A stretch of 64,000 nt of DNA from Collinsella aerofaciens (GCF_028209885.1 NZ_JAQLEM010000007.1:1-64000); one strand, 5' to 3'; shown: positions 48,129-57,291, numbered from the stretch's first letter. Made by a program: numbers and translations. The notes: generated by a model from the letters alone, not told the origin.

Positions 48129-50159
48129 ATGACCGCACCTGCACCCAAGCTGCTCCAGCCCATTACGGTTGGCCCCCTTGAGCTCAAAAACCGCATTATG
48201 TTCCCGCCGCTGACCACCGGCTACGAGGAGCGCGACGGTTCCATTGGCGAGCGCAGCCTGGCTTTTTACGAGCGTCTGGCTCGTGGCGGCGTGAGCTACA
48301 TCGTCATCGGCGACGTCGCTCCCGTCATGACCGCAAGCCCCACGCCCAAGCTGGCGACCGACGCTCAGATCCCCACGTTTAAGGCCCTGGCCGACGCCGT
48401 CCACAAACACGGCGCCAAGGTCGCGCTGCAGCTGTTCCACCCCGAGTACGACGTGCCCGGTGTCGGCCGCATGGTCATGGGATCCATGGCTGCCGCCAAG
48501 GCCGCGCAGGAGGCCAAGGCCGCCGGCGACGAGGAGACCTTTGCCGCCAAGATGGCCGAGTCCAACGAGATCCGCAACCAGGCCTACGCCAAGCTGCATC
48601 ACGACATGCAGCACTTTGTGAACGAGGCGAGCGTAGAGCAGCTCACCCAGATTAAGGAGGCCATCGCTGCCTCGGCCGCTCGCGCACAGCAGGCCGGCAT
48701 CGACGCCATCGAGGTCCACGGCGACCGCTTGGTGGGTTCGCTGTGCTCGGCCATCCTCAACCAGCGCACCGACGAGTACGGTGGTTCGTTCGAGAACCGC
48801 GTTCGCTACGCGCTGGAGGTCGTCGCCGCCATTAAGGAGGCCGCGCCGCAGCTGATGGTGGAGTACAAGCTCCCCGTGATCATGGAGAACCCCGACGGCA
48901 CGCCGCGCGGCAAGGGTGGCCTGCAGCCCGACGAGGCCTGCGAGTTCGCCAAGCTGCTCGAGGGCGCGGGCATCGATATGATCCAGGTTGCACAGGCCAA
49001 CCACACCGGCAACATGGGCGACACCATTCCGCCCATGGGTGCCATGCCCTACAACTGGACGCTGCCCGTGGCCGAGCGCGTCAAGGCCCTGGTCTCCGTG
49101 CCGGTGGCAACCGTGGGCCGCGTGGTTTCGGTCGAGGCCGGCGAGAAGATTCTGGAAGACGGCGCCGCCGACATCATCGCCTATGGCCGCTCGCTCATGT
49201 GCGACCCCGACATTGCGCTGAAGGCCGACACGGGTGAGCCCATCCGCGAGTGCCTCAACTGCAACAAGGGCTGCGTCGACGCGATTCAAAACCGCAAGTA
49301 CATCTCGTGCGTGCTCAATGCCGAGAACGGCGACGAGGCGACCATCGCCATCAAGCCGGGCGAGGGCGACAAGAAGATCGCCGTGGTGGGCGGCGGCATC
49401 GCCGGCCTGGAGGCCGCACGCGTGGCGGCCAAGCGCGGCTACGACGTGACCATCTACGAGGCGAGCGATCATCTGGGCGGCCAGATTGTGCTGGCGGCTG
49501 CGCCTCCGCGCAAGGACGAGATCATGCGCTCGGTCGAGTACTACGAGAAGATTCTGCCTGGCCTGGGCGTGAAGGTTGAGCTCAGCCATGCCGCTACCGC
49601 TGAGGACCTCAACGCCGCCGACGCCGCGATTGTGGCTGTGGGCGCGCACGACGTGGTCATCCCCGTTCCGGGTGCCGACTCGGACAAGGTCGTTTCGAGC
49701 TGGGACGTGCTGGCCGGCAAGGTGGAGCTCAACGGCCGCGTCGCCGTCATTGGCGGTGGCCTGGTGGGCACCGAGACTGCCGAGTATCTGCTGCAGCACG
49801 GCTGCGAGGTGGCGATTGTCGAGATGCTCGACAAGATTGCCGCGGGCGAGTCCGAGACCATTCTGCCGCTGATTATGAGCGACTTTGCAGAGCACAACGT
49901 GGAGCAGCATGTTAAGACCCGCCTGACCGCCATTACCGACGAAGGCGTGGAGGCTGTTCGCACCACCGAGGACGGCGCCGAGGAGCCGGTGAAGATCGCC
50001 TGCGATTACGTGGTGATGGCCGTGGGCTCCAAGGCCAACGCGTTTGACCTGGATGGCGTGACGGTGCCCGTGACCTGCGTGGGCGACTGCTCGGGTGAGC
50101 GCACCGCCGACATTGCGAGCGCCATCCGCACGGCGTATCACGCGGCCAACGAGCTGTAG
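48129..50159 (+). CDS. NADH:flavin oxidoreductase / 2-enoate reductase family protein
   Basis: A 676-residue, three-domain redox enzyme. An old-yellow-enzyme-type FMN barrel (about 1-370: PITVGPLELKNRIMFPPLTT, GVSYIVIGDVAP, SAILNQRTDEYGGSFENR, YGRSLMCDPD) is followed by CLNCNKGC...C (near 376-400) binding [4Fe-4S], then FAD (VVGGGIAGLEAARVAAKRGY) and NAD(P) (VIGGGLVGTETAEYLL) domains. Relatives reduce enoates or enoyl-CoAs, including bile-acid BaiCD/BaiH and cinnamate reductases; the substrate is not evident. ATG 48129 is seven bases after AGAGAGGA; ATG 48123 abuts it. Confidence 0.88.
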   Translation: MTAPAPKLLQPITVGPLELKNRIMFPPLTTGYEERDGSIGERSLAFYERLARGGVSYIVIGDVAPVMTASPTPKLATDAQIPTFKALADAVHKHGAKVALQLFHPEYDVPGVGRMVMGSMAAAKAAQEAKAAGDEETFAAKMAESNEIRNQAYAKLHHDMQHFVNEASVEQLTQIKEAIAASAARAQQAGIDAIEVHGDRLVGSLCSAILNQRTDEYGGSFENRVRYALEVVAAIKEAAPQLMVEYKLPVIMENPDGTPRGKGGLQPDEACEFAKLLEGAGIDMIQVAQANHTGNMGDTIPPMGAMPYNWTLPVAERVKALVSVPVATVGRVVSVEAGEKILEDGAADIIAYGRSLMCDPDIALKADTGEPIRECLNCNKGCVDAIQNRKYISCVLNAENGDEATIAIKPGEGDKKIAVVGGGIAGLEAARVAAKRGYDVTIYEASDHLGGQIVLAAAPPRKDEIMRSVEYYEKILPGLGVKVELSHAATAEDLNAADAAIVAVGAHDVVIPVPGADSDKVVSSWDVLAGKVELNGRVAVIGGGLVGTETAEYLLQHGCEVAIVEMLDKIAAGESETILPLIMSDFAEHNVEQHVKTRLTAITDEGVEAVRTTEDGAEEPVKIACDYVVMAVGSKANAFDLDGVTVPVTCVGDCSGERTADIASAIRTAYHAANEL

Positions 50160-50234
50160 TTGAACATCGCGGCTAGGCGGGGCGGTAGCACGGATCCGTC
50201 TCGCCCGGCTGTGTCCCGTCGGGTGTCAACCGGT

Positions 50235-50270
50235 GCGGGGCCTGCAAGCGCAGCAGGTCCCGCCCTTTTT
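50235..50270 (+). terminator. Terminator after the enoate reductase gene
   Basis: GCGGGGCCTGC pairs with GCAGGTCCCGC around AAGCGCA with one G-T pair, followed by TTTTT. Confidence 0.7.
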
Positions 50271-50274
50271 GTTT

Positions 50275-50599
50275 TGCTCCGATGAATGGCAATGCGCGGT
50301 AATCATGAGGAGTGAGGACGTCTACTGCCTTGCAGATCACTCAAAAATATTGGGGGAGGGGTTAATAACTATATCCTCTATACCAAAGGACATAAAGAGA
50401 TGCCAATTTTGTTGACAAGCGAATGACGATTAGCTGCGAGTCAGCTACCAGCGTAAATAATCGATAAAGAAATGTCGTAATTTGGTGCCAAATGCCCAGA
50501 TAACGCCGCGTCTATTTTAATTAACTGCTTTGAGCAAACGGTAAAATGCTACTATCTAACTTGCACGTAAGAAAGCAGATTAACGGTTAAGGCTAAGAA
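50275..50599. other. AT-rich gene-free stretch upstream of the HTH gene
   Basis: No supported gene. The stretch is much richer in A and T than its surroundings (for example ATCGATAAAGAAATGTCG, then TCTATTTTAATTAACTGC) and probably holds the promoter for the HTH gene; TAAAATGCTACTATC near 50541-50555 is a possible -10 region. Confidence 0.4.
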
Positions 50600-50608
50600 G
50601 TGGCAGGT

Positions 50609-51004
50609 ATGTCGGAAGCAACTAGGACTCGCACGCATGCGCCCGAGGTTAGGCAGCGCGCCGTCGAGATCCTTCAAGAGGGGGTCGGTCATCGCGCTCT
50701 CGCCGCGGAGCTTGGCATTCCCCAGGCCACGGCTCGTCAGTGGGCCCGCGCGTATGCCGTGGGCGGTGCCGACGCCGTTCTCAATGCCGGTTCGCATCAT
50801 CATACCTATTCGTACGACGTAAAGCTCGCTGTGGTTAAGGACCGTCTGGAAAACGGCTTGACGGTTCGCGAGGCCATGATCAAGCACAAGATTCCCAGCG
50901 AGTCTTCGGTCAAGGCTTGGTGCCGTCAGTACCGCGAGAGCGGTGAGTCCGCACTGGTCGATAAGCCGCGCGGCCGCAAGCCGCGCGTTAAAAAGGCGGA
51001 ATAG
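50609..51004 (+). CDS. Helix-turn-helix protein, IS3 OrfA-like
   Basis: A 131-residue protein with two HTH units. The first is EVRQRAVEILQEGVGHRALA then AELGIPQATARQWARAY; the second is YDVKLAVVKDRLENGLTVRE then AMIKHKIPSESSVKAWCRQY. This matches the OrfA part of IS3-family transposases, ending in a basic RGRKPRVKKAE. No OrfB or inverted repeats lie nearby, so it looks like a stand-alone, perhaps domesticated, DNA-binding protein. GTG 50600 is an alternative start. It precedes the hydrogenase operon by 290 bases, separated by a terminator. Confidence 0.7.
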   Translation: MSEATRTRTHAPEVRQRAVEILQEGVGHRALAAELGIPQATARQWARAYAVGGADAVLNAGSHHHTYSYDVKLAVVKDRLENGLTVREAMIKHKIPSESSVKAWCRQYRESGESALVDKPRGRKPRVKKAE

Positions 51005-51012
51005 CAAACGGG

Positions 51013-51039
51013 ATGGTGCGCTCATAGGGGCGCATTTTT
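51013..51039 (+). terminator. Terminator after the OrfA-like gene
   Basis: TGCGC pairs with GCGCA around TCATAGGG, followed by TTTTTC. Confidence 0.55.
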
Positions 51040-51290
51040 CTTGCCGCGCCAACTTTTTGGACCGGCGCGAGCCTGTCGGGACATCCTCCAAAGTGGCCAA
51101 TAAACCGCGCGCAGTGGCCCGCGCGCCTGTCGCTGCGATAGGGGGAGCGTCGCCTCTCTGCTCCAAAGCGGACGCGCCCTTGCCCTGTACGCCTAAAACT
51201 CCCCAGTTGACCGAAAACCTGCCGCCGCTACTCCTCAATTGAGCTATAACGTTAAACAATTGCAGCGTTTTTGCATGGGGGAGTGATGGT

Positions 51291-54173
51291 ATGACGCTAC
51301 TGTATTTCCTTACCCTGTTTCCGCTGGTACCGGCGCTGGGCATGCTGCTCGCGCGCGGTGACCGCGCTCGCGATGCGGTGGGGCTTGTAGGTTCCGGCAT
51401 TATTATGGCGGTGACAGTTGTAGTCGCCGTCATGTTTTTTGGCACGGGTCCGCAGAGCTTTGAGGTTGCCCCCGGCACCTCGCATGTGCTCTCGATCATC
51501 AGCTCTGTCATCGATGTCATTCTGTGCGCCGTCATCCTGTACAACGCGTTCAAATATAGGAACGCGCTCACCACGGTGCTTGGCATAGTCCAGCTGGTGG
51601 GCTCGCTTGCCTTTGCTGCCATGACGCTGCCTGCGGCCGAAGCTGTCACGGCGACGCCGCTCTACCTGGACTACATGAGCGTGATCATGGTCCTCGCCGT
51701 CGGCATCGTCGGCAGCCTCATCTGCGTGTATGCCCTGGGTTATATGAAGGACTTCCAAGCGCACGACGAGCACGAGGCCGCGCTGCGCGGGCAGACCGCG
51801 CCCGACCGACGCCCGCAGTTCCTGGCGCTTATGTTCCTGTTCCTCTCGGCCATGTTCGTCATCGTGACGAGCGATAACCTTGAGTGGCTGTTCTGCGGCT
51901 GGGAAATCACCACCGTGTGCTCGTTCCTTATGATTGGCTACACGCGCACGCCCGAGGCCATCAAGAACGCCTTCACCCAGATCATCCTCAACATGCTGGG
52001 CGGCATCGCGTTTTTGGCCGGACTCATGTTCCTGCACGTTAACGGCATGCCGCTGACCATCTCGGGCATGATCGAGCTTTCCGGCGCCGGAACCGCGCAA
52101 TCCGCGCTGCTGGTGATGCCGGTCATCCTGTTGTCGCTCGCCGCGTTCACCAAGGCCGCACAGATGCCGTTCCACACGTGGCTGTTGGGCGCCATGGTTG
52201 CCCCCACGCCCACGAGCGCCCTGCTGCACTCGTCAACTATGGTCAAAGCCGGCGTGTTCCTGATGGTCAAGCTGAGCCCGCTCTATGCCATCTATCCCGT
52301 GACTGGCTTTATGGTCACGAGTGTGGGTGCCATCACGTTTTTGCTCGCTGCCCTCATGGCCATCTCGCAGAGCAACGCCAAACGCGTGCTCGCGTACTCC
52401 ACCATTTCCAACTTGGGCCTCATCAGTGCCTGCCTGGGTGTCGGCGCGCCCGAGGCCGTATGGGCGGCCATCTTCCTGATCCTGTTCCACACGGTGGCCA
52501 AGTCGCTGCTGTTCCTGTGCGTGGGCACGGCCGAGCATCATATCGGCAGCCGCAATATCGAGGACATGGACGGTATGTTCAGCCGCATGCCGCACCTGAC
52601 GCGTCTGATGATGCTGGGCATCATGGGCATGTTTGTCGCGCCGTTTGGCATGCTCGTGTCCAAGTGGGGCGCCCTGGTGGCGTTTGCGCAGACCGGCAAT
52701 GTGCTCATGATCATGGTGCTGGCCTTTGGCTCGGCCGCGACGTTCTTCTTCTGGGGCAAGTGGCTTGCCAAGCTTTCGGGCGTCGACCCCACGGCTCAAA
52801 ACGTTGAGGTCAATGTTCATAAGACCGAATGGATGGCCCTCAACACCATCGCCGCGCTGCTGATTCTGTGCTGCGTGGCCTTCCCGCTCATCTCGAGCGG
52901 TCTGGTGTCGCCTTACCTCGCCATGGTGTTTGGCCGCGTGCCGTACGTTATCGGCAAGGACGCCATGTATCTGATGGTGGTTATCGTGGCGTTTATCGCC
53001 GTGGTGCTGCTGACGTCATTCCGCGTGAGCAATAAGCCGCACGTCAACGTGTACCTTTCGGGTGTGGGGACCGATAAATATCGCCATTTCCGCGGCTCGA
53101 TGGGGCACGAGGTGAAGGCCGAAAAGCGCAATTGGTACTCGGAGGACGCCCTTGGCGAGAAGCGTATTGGCCCCGCGGGCAGCGTCGTGTGCTGTAGCAT
53201 TATCTTGTTTGCGCTGCTGTGTTGCGCGTGGATTGGGCCCGAGCGGCTTGCCATGAGCGCGCCCTCGGTGCTGCGCGGCAAGTATTTCGAAGGTTCGGGT
53301 GTCGTGGGCATCTTTATTGGTACCTTGGTGTTTGCCCTGCTGGCGCCTTTGGTTGGTGGCCTGATCGACGGCGTTGACCGCAAACTTTCGGCCCGTATGC
53401 AGGGCCGCGTGGGCCCGCGCCTGCTCCAGCCTTTCTACGACGTTGCCAAGCTGCTGCGCAAAGCCCCTGCCAGCGTAAACACCATGGACGATACCTATAT
53501 GGCGTGCGCGCTCATCTTTACCGTCGTGGGCGGCGGCATCTTTGTGTCGGGCTCTAACACGCTACTGTGCGCCTTTATGGTGACGCTCGCCGCGATCTTT
53601 GTGGTGCTGGCGTCCGCCTCGACGCAAAGCCCGTTTGCCCAGGTTGGCGCCGATCGTGAGCTGCTGCAGGTCATGAGTTACGAGCCCGCCGTTCTGCTGA
53701 TGAGCGTGGGTCTGTATCTTGCCACCGACAGCTTTGATTCCATCGCTGTGACGGGGCAGTCGGCCCCCATCATCGTGTACAGTGCGCCCATTTTCCTGGC
53801 GCTGCTCGCGGTGCTTACCATCAAGCTGCGCAAGTCGCCGTTTGACCTTTCGTACTCGCATCATGCGCATCAGGAGATCGTCCAGGGCGTCGCCACCGAG
53901 ATGAGCGGCGGCACGCTGGCCAAGATGACCCTTATGCACTGGTGCGAGACCGTGCTGTTTTTGATGTGGGTGGGCATGTTCTTTGTCTGGGACAACCCCG
54001 TGAGCTGGGTTGTAGCCCTGGTCGTGATGGCCGCGACGTATTTTGTCGAGGTCCTGATCGACAACACCTTTGCACGCAGCACCTGGCGCAGCTGCTTTAG
54101 GCTCGGATGGGGCGTGGCGCTGGTGTTTGGCCTGCTCAACCTTATGCCCATCCTCGTCGACGTGTTTATTTAG
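51291..54173 (+). CDS. echAB: Ech-type hydrogenase membrane subunit, EchA-EchB fusion
   Basis: A 960-residue membrane protein joining two complex I-like modules. Residues about 1-620 are a NuoL/EchA proton-pump antiporter-like unit: EWLFCGWEITTVCSFLMIGY, AAQMPFHTWLLGAMVAPTPT, SALLHSSTMVKAGVFLMVKL, TISNLGLISACLG. A linker (about 600-640) with NWYSEDALG leads to a NuoH/EchB unit (about 670-960): RMQGRVGPRLLQPFYDVAKL, SYEPAVLLMSVGLYLAT, RKSPFDLSYSHHAHQEIVQG. These are separate proteins in the reference Ech enzymes. GGGGAG precedes ATG 51291. First gene of the operon. Confidence 0.88.
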   Translation: MTLLYFLTLFPLVPALGMLLARGDRARDAVGLVGSGIIMAVTVVVAVMFFGTGPQSFEVAPGTSHVLSIISSVIDVILCAVILYNAFKYRNALTTVLGIVQLVGSLAFAAMTLPAAEAVTATPLYLDYMSVIMVLAVGIVGSLICVYALGYMKDFQAHDEHEAALRGQTAPDRRPQFLALMFLFLSAMFVIVTSDNLEWLFCGWEITTVCSFLMIGYTRTPEAIKNAFTQIILNMLGGIAFLAGLMFLHVNGMPLTISGMIELSGAGTAQSALLVMPVILLSLAAFTKAAQMPFHTWLLGAMVAPTPTSALLHSSTMVKAGVFLMVKLSPLYAIYPVTGFMVTSVGAITFLLAALMAISQSNAKRVLAYSTISNLGLISACLGVGAPEAVWAAIFLILFHTVAKSLLFLCVGTAEHHIGSRNIEDMDGMFSRMPHLTRLMMLGIMGMFVAPFGMLVSKWGALVAFAQTGNVLMIMVLAFGSAATFFFWGKWLAKLSGVDPTAQNVEVNVHKTEWMALNTIAALLILCCVAFPLISSGLVSPYLAMVFGRVPYVIGKDAMYLMVVIVAFIAVVLLTSFRVSNKPHVNVYLSGVGTDKYRHFRGSMGHEVKAEKRNWYSEDALGEKRIGPAGSVVCCSIILFALLCCAWIGPERLAMSAPSVLRGKYFEGSGVVGIFIGTLVFALLAPLVGGLIDGVDRKLSARMQGRVGPRLLQPFYDVAKLLRKAPASVNTMDDTYMACALIFTVVGGGIFVSGSNTLLCAFMVTLAAIFVVLASASTQSPFAQVGADRELLQVMSYEPAVLLMSVGLYLATDSFDSIAVTGQSAPIIVYSAPIFLALLAVLTIKLRKSPFDLSYSHHAHQEIVQGVATEMSGGTLAKMTLMHWCETVLFLMWVGMFFVWDNPVSWVVALVVMAATYFVEVLIDNTFARSTWRSCFRLGWGVALVFGLLNLMPILVDVFI

Positions 54174-54185
54174 GAGGCGGCATCC

Positions 54186-54806
54186 ATGGATCATAAAATG
54201 TCGCGCTCGCCGTGGGTCATTCATTACGACGGCTCGAGCTGCAACGGATGCGATATCGAGGTGCTGGCCTCGCTCACGCCGCTGTTCGATGCGGAGCGCT
54301 TTGGCGTGGTCAACACCGGCAACCCCAAGCATGCGGATATCTTTTTGGTGACGGGGTCGGTCAATGCCCAGAACCTGCCCGTCGTGCGCCAGATCTACAG
54401 CCAGATGCTCGAGCCCAAGTGCGTGGTGGCGTGCGGCATTTGCGCGTGTTCGGGCGGCGTATTCCGCGATGCCTATAACGTGATCGGCGGCGTGGACCGC
54501 GCGATTCCCGTGGACGTGTATGCGCCCGGGTGCGCCATTCGTCCCGAGACCGTGATCGATGCCATCGTGGAGGCGTGCGGCATCCTTGATCAGAAGGAGG
54601 CCGTGATGCGCGCCGGCGGTGACCCGCTTACCGTGGGCGGCGCTGCTACCTGGGATGGCGGCGTCGAGTTGGGCGAGGACGGGTTCGTGGCTGCAGCTGG
54701 GGCCGGGGCTGACGGTGCCGGTGACGCGCCTGCCGAGAAACCCGCAGCGCCTGCCGCTGGTGACGCACCTGCTGAGACACCCGTCGCTGCAAAGGAGGCC
54801 GAGTAA
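54186..54806 (+). CDS. echC: Ech-type hydrogenase small subunit (EchC, NuoB-like)
   Basis: A 206-residue electron-transfer subunit. Ligands of the proximal [4Fe-4S] cluster appear as SSCNGCDIEVL, ACGICACSGG and YAPGCAIRPETVIDAI. The conserved fold ends near residue 150; the rest is an Ala/Pro/Glu tail (DAPAEKPAAPAAGDAPAETP) absent from typical EchC. RBS AGGAGG precedes ATG 54186, and its stop overlaps the echD start (TAATG). Confidence 0.92.
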   Translation: MDHKMSRSPWVIHYDGSSCNGCDIEVLASLTPLFDAERFGVVNTGNPKHADIFLVTGSVNAQNLPVVRQIYSQMLEPKCVVACGICACSGGVFRDAYNVIGGVDRAIPVDVYAPGCAIRPETVIDAIVEACGILDQKEAVMRAGGDPLTVGGAATWDGGVELGEDGFVAAAGAGADGAGDAPAEKPAAPAAGDAPAETPVAAKEAE

Positions 54807-55525
54807 TGCAAAAGGCTATCTATACCACCGTCGGGCTCGACGAGCTCCTGCCGCATGTGCAGGCGCTCAAGGGCGTCGGCGCGCGCTTTGTGCAAATGCA
54901 CGCCGAGCGCTGTGTGGACGACGGATCGTATCGCCTGGTCTATACGTTTATCAACGTTCGTGCTGCTCAGGAGCATATTGCGCAGGACGGCAGCTATGCG
55001 ATCGAGAACCTGGTGGTTGAGGGAATTGATCAGTACCAGGAGATTCCGTCCATCAGCTCGTACTATCCGGCGGTATTTCCGTTTGAAAACGAGGCCCACG
55101 ACCTATTTGGTCTTGCCATCACCGACATGCAGGTTGACTTTAACGGCTTTTTCTACCAGGTCTCGACCGTCGAGCCCATGAGTGTAATCACGCCCGAGGT
55201 GAAGGCCGCACGCGAGAAGGCCATGAAGGTCCGTGCCGCCGTCGAGGCCAAGGCGCGCAAAGCCGCGGCCGAGAAGGCCGTCGCTGCCGCGGCCGCTGCG
55301 GGGGAGGGCGCCGCGGGCGCCGGCGATGCTGCGAGCGCTGCTGCCGCCCAGCCCGCTGCGGCTGCCGGCTCCGATGCTCAGCACGATGAAGCTGCTGCGA
55401 AGGCCGCGCTCAAGGCTGCCGAGATGGAGGCAAAGCTCGCCGCCATGGATCCCGAGAAAGCGGCCAAGGTCCGCGCGGCGCTTGCCGCCAAGGCCGCCCG
55501 CGACAAGCAGAAAAAGGAGGCGTAA
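54806..55525 (+). CDS. echD: Ech-type hydrogenase subunit EchD (NuoC-like)
   Basis: A 239-residue peripheral subunit. The first 120 residues are NuoC-like: YRLVYTFINVRAAQEHIAQD, SISSYYPAVFPFENEAHDLF, GLAITDMQVDFNGFFYQ. A long Ala/Lys/Glu-rich tail (about 130-239), likely helical, follows; it has no counterpart in typical EchD. The gene overlaps echC by one base and is six bases before echE. Confidence 0.88.
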   Translation: MQKAIYTTVGLDELLPHVQALKGVGARFVQMHAERCVDDGSYRLVYTFINVRAAQEHIAQDGSYAIENLVVEGIDQYQEIPSISSYYPAVFPFENEAHDLFGLAITDMQVDFNGFFYQVSTVEPMSVITPEVKAAREKAMKVRAAVEAKARKAAAEKAVAAAAAAGEGAAGAGDAASAAAAQPAAAAGSDAQHDEAAAKAALKAAEMEAKLAAMDPEKAAKVRAALAAKAARDKQKKEA

Positions 55526-55530
55526 GGTCC

Positions 55531-56619
55531 ATGGCACATCGCTCCGTTATTCCGTTTGGCCCGCAGCACCCGGTGCTGCCCGAGCCGCTTCATCTGGACC
55601 TGGTAATCGAGGACGACCGCGTCATCGAGGCAATTCCGCAGATCGGCTTTGTGCACCGCGGGCTCGAGAAGCTCACCGAAAAGCGCGACATGCACCAGTT
55701 TGGCTACATCGCCGAGCGCATCTGTGGCATCTGCGCCGTGGGCCACAGCTACGGTTATGCCAGCGCCTGCGAGCGCATGCTCGACATCGAGGCGCCCGGC
55801 CGCGTGCAGTATATCCGCACCATTTTGCACGAGCTTTCGCGTATTCATTCGCACCTGCTGTGGCTGGGTCTGCTCGCCGACGCCTTTGGCTTCGAGGCAC
55901 TGTTCTATCGTTCGTGGACCCTGCGCGAGCAGATTCTCAAGATCTTCGAGAGCACGTGCGGTGGCCGCGTGATTCTGTCGATTAACGAGATCGGCGGCCT
56001 TAAGCACGATATCGAGGACTCCGAGCTGGCCGGAATTGTCCAGACGCTCGATGCCATGCGTCCCGACTACGAGGCCCTGGTGCATACGTTTTTGGACGAT
56101 GACAGCTGCGGCGAGCGCTTGCATGGCGTGGGTGTGATCAGCAAGAAAGATGCGCTGGATCTGTCGATGGTCGGCCCGTTTGGGCGCGCCTCGGGCGTGG
56201 ATTACGACGTGCGCATGTTTGGCGACGGCGCCTATGCGGACCTGGCCGCGTTTGAGCCCATTGTTGCCACCGACGGCGACTGCTATGCCCGCTGCCAGGT
56301 GCGTTGTGCCGAGGTCACGCAGGCCATGGACATTATCAAGGAGCTTGTGGGCAAGATTCCGCACGACGGTATCGGCGGGCGCACCAAGCTCACGCCGGCC
56401 GACGGTGCCCGCGGCGAGGTTGTGATTGAACAGCCGCGCGGCGAGGCGTATTACTATGTGCGCGGCAACGGCACCAAGAACCTGGACCGTTTTCGCGTGC
56501 GCACGCCGACGTCGCAGAACCTGGCGGGTCTGACGCATGCGCTGCAGGGCGTGCTCCTTGCCAACGTGCCCATGATTATCCTGACCATCGACCCCTGCAT
56601 TAGCTGCGCGGAAAGGTAG
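55531..56619 (+). CDS. echE: Ech-type [NiFe] hydrogenase large subunit (EchE)
   Basis: A 362-residue catalytic subunit. Both nickel-binding motifs are intact: ERICGICAVGHSYGY near residue 63 and DPCISCAER at the C terminus, so this is a hydrogenase and not a complex I NuoD. FGPQHPVLPEPLHLDL opens the protein, as in group 4 enzymes. It ends three residues after the last Cys, leaving no cleavable C-terminal peptide. Expected reaction: 2 H+ plus reduced ferredoxin to H2, coupled to ion transport. No maturation (hyp) genes lie in the window. Confidence 0.94.
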   Translation: MAHRSVIPFGPQHPVLPEPLHLDLVIEDDRVIEAIPQIGFVHRGLEKLTEKRDMHQFGYIAERICGICAVGHSYGYASACERMLDIEAPGRVQYIRTILHELSRIHSHLLWLGLLADAFGFEALFYRSWTLREQILKIFESTCGGRVILSINEIGGLKHDIEDSELAGIVQTLDAMRPDYEALVHTFLDDDSCGERLHGVGVISKKDALDLSMVGPFGRASGVDYDVRMFGDGAYADLAAFEPIVATDGDCYARCQVRCAEVTQAMDIIKELVGKIPHDGIGGRTKLTPADGARGEVVIEQPRGEAYYYVRGNGTKNLDRFRVRTPTSQNLAGLTHALQGVLLANVPMIILTIDPCISCAER

Positions 56620-56626
56620 GCACGGC

Positions 56627-56968
56627 ATGAGTTTGCTGACATTTGCCAAGACGGCCTTGGGTTCCATGGTCAAGCAGCCGGTCACGGTGTGCTATCCGCA
56701 GGAGAAGCTCGCGGCGCCCAAGCGCCTGCGCGGGCACATCGTCAACGACATGGACGTGTGCATCTGCTGCGGCATGTGCGCGCGCCGTTGCCCGGCGGGC
56801 GCGCTCGCGGTCGATCGCAAGGGTGGTACCTGGTCGATCGACCCGTATGCCTGCGTGGTGTGCGGTGAGTGCATCGAGAGCTGCCCCAAGCACTGCCTGA
56901 CTATGGACACCGCCCGTACCCCAGTCGCAGCGGACAAGACTCCCACAGTAGAAACCAAGCCGGAATAG
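56627..56968 (+). CDS. echF: Ech-type hydrogenase ferredoxin-like subunit (EchF, NuoI-like)
   Basis: A 113-residue polyferredoxin. CICCGMCARRCPAGAL and CVVCGECIESCPKHCL bind two [4Fe-4S] clusters, passing electrons from ferredoxin to EchC. VKQPVTVCYPQEKLAAPKRL is the NuoI/EchF-like lead. It is the last gene of the operon, seven bases after echE, with a strong terminator downstream. Confidence 0.93.
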   Translation: MSLLTFAKTALGSMVKQPVTVCYPQEKLAAPKRLRGHIVNDMDVCICCGMCARRCPAGALAVDRKGGTWSIDPYACVVCGECIESCPKHCLTMDTARTPVAADKTPTVETKPE

Positions 56969-56978
56969 CGCTGGAATA

Positions 56979-57015
56979 GGGGCCGGTGGGGCAAAAATGC
57001 CCCACCGGCCCCGCG
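56979..57015. terminator. GC-rich hairpin after the ech operon
   Basis: GGGGCCGGTGGGGCA (56979-56993) pairs with TGCCCCACCGGCCCC (56998-57012) around AAAA. There is no T-run, but position and stability suggest termination. Confidence 0.7.
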
Positions 57016-57043
57016 CTTAAACGCGCGGTTGGGCCGCCACGAA

Positions 57044-57197
57044 CAAAACTATGCCGGTTTACTACGATAAGTCGCCTACCCCCAACCACACCGCATTCGG
57101 CAAAACAAAAACCGCAGATAGACGGCTTGCATTTTTGCGAAAAAGTCACGCGTGGTCGGGAATCTCGTTTTTATCGTAGTAAACCGGCATAGTTTTG
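57044..57197. repeat. 154-bp inverted-repeat element A
   Basis: Perfect 27-bp terminal arms, CAAAACTATGCCGGTTTACT... at 57044-57070 and its reverse complement at 57171-57197. The interior has CCTACCCCCAACCA, AAAACAAAAACCGCAG and TGGTCGGGAATC. Element B (57292-57451) has the same interior words but entirely different arms. Confidence 0.8.
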
Positions 57198-57291
57198 AAA
57201 TGACACCATATTCGTAACAGCCCTTGATCTCCCCAAGGACGGAGGAAAACGGATCAATTTGGCCTTGCGAGGGCTGCCGCGTGACCCGTCT

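Noticed and set aside
50233..50415. 60-codon frame after the enoate reductase
   Set aside because: It starts inside a terminator hairpin and has no recognisable content.
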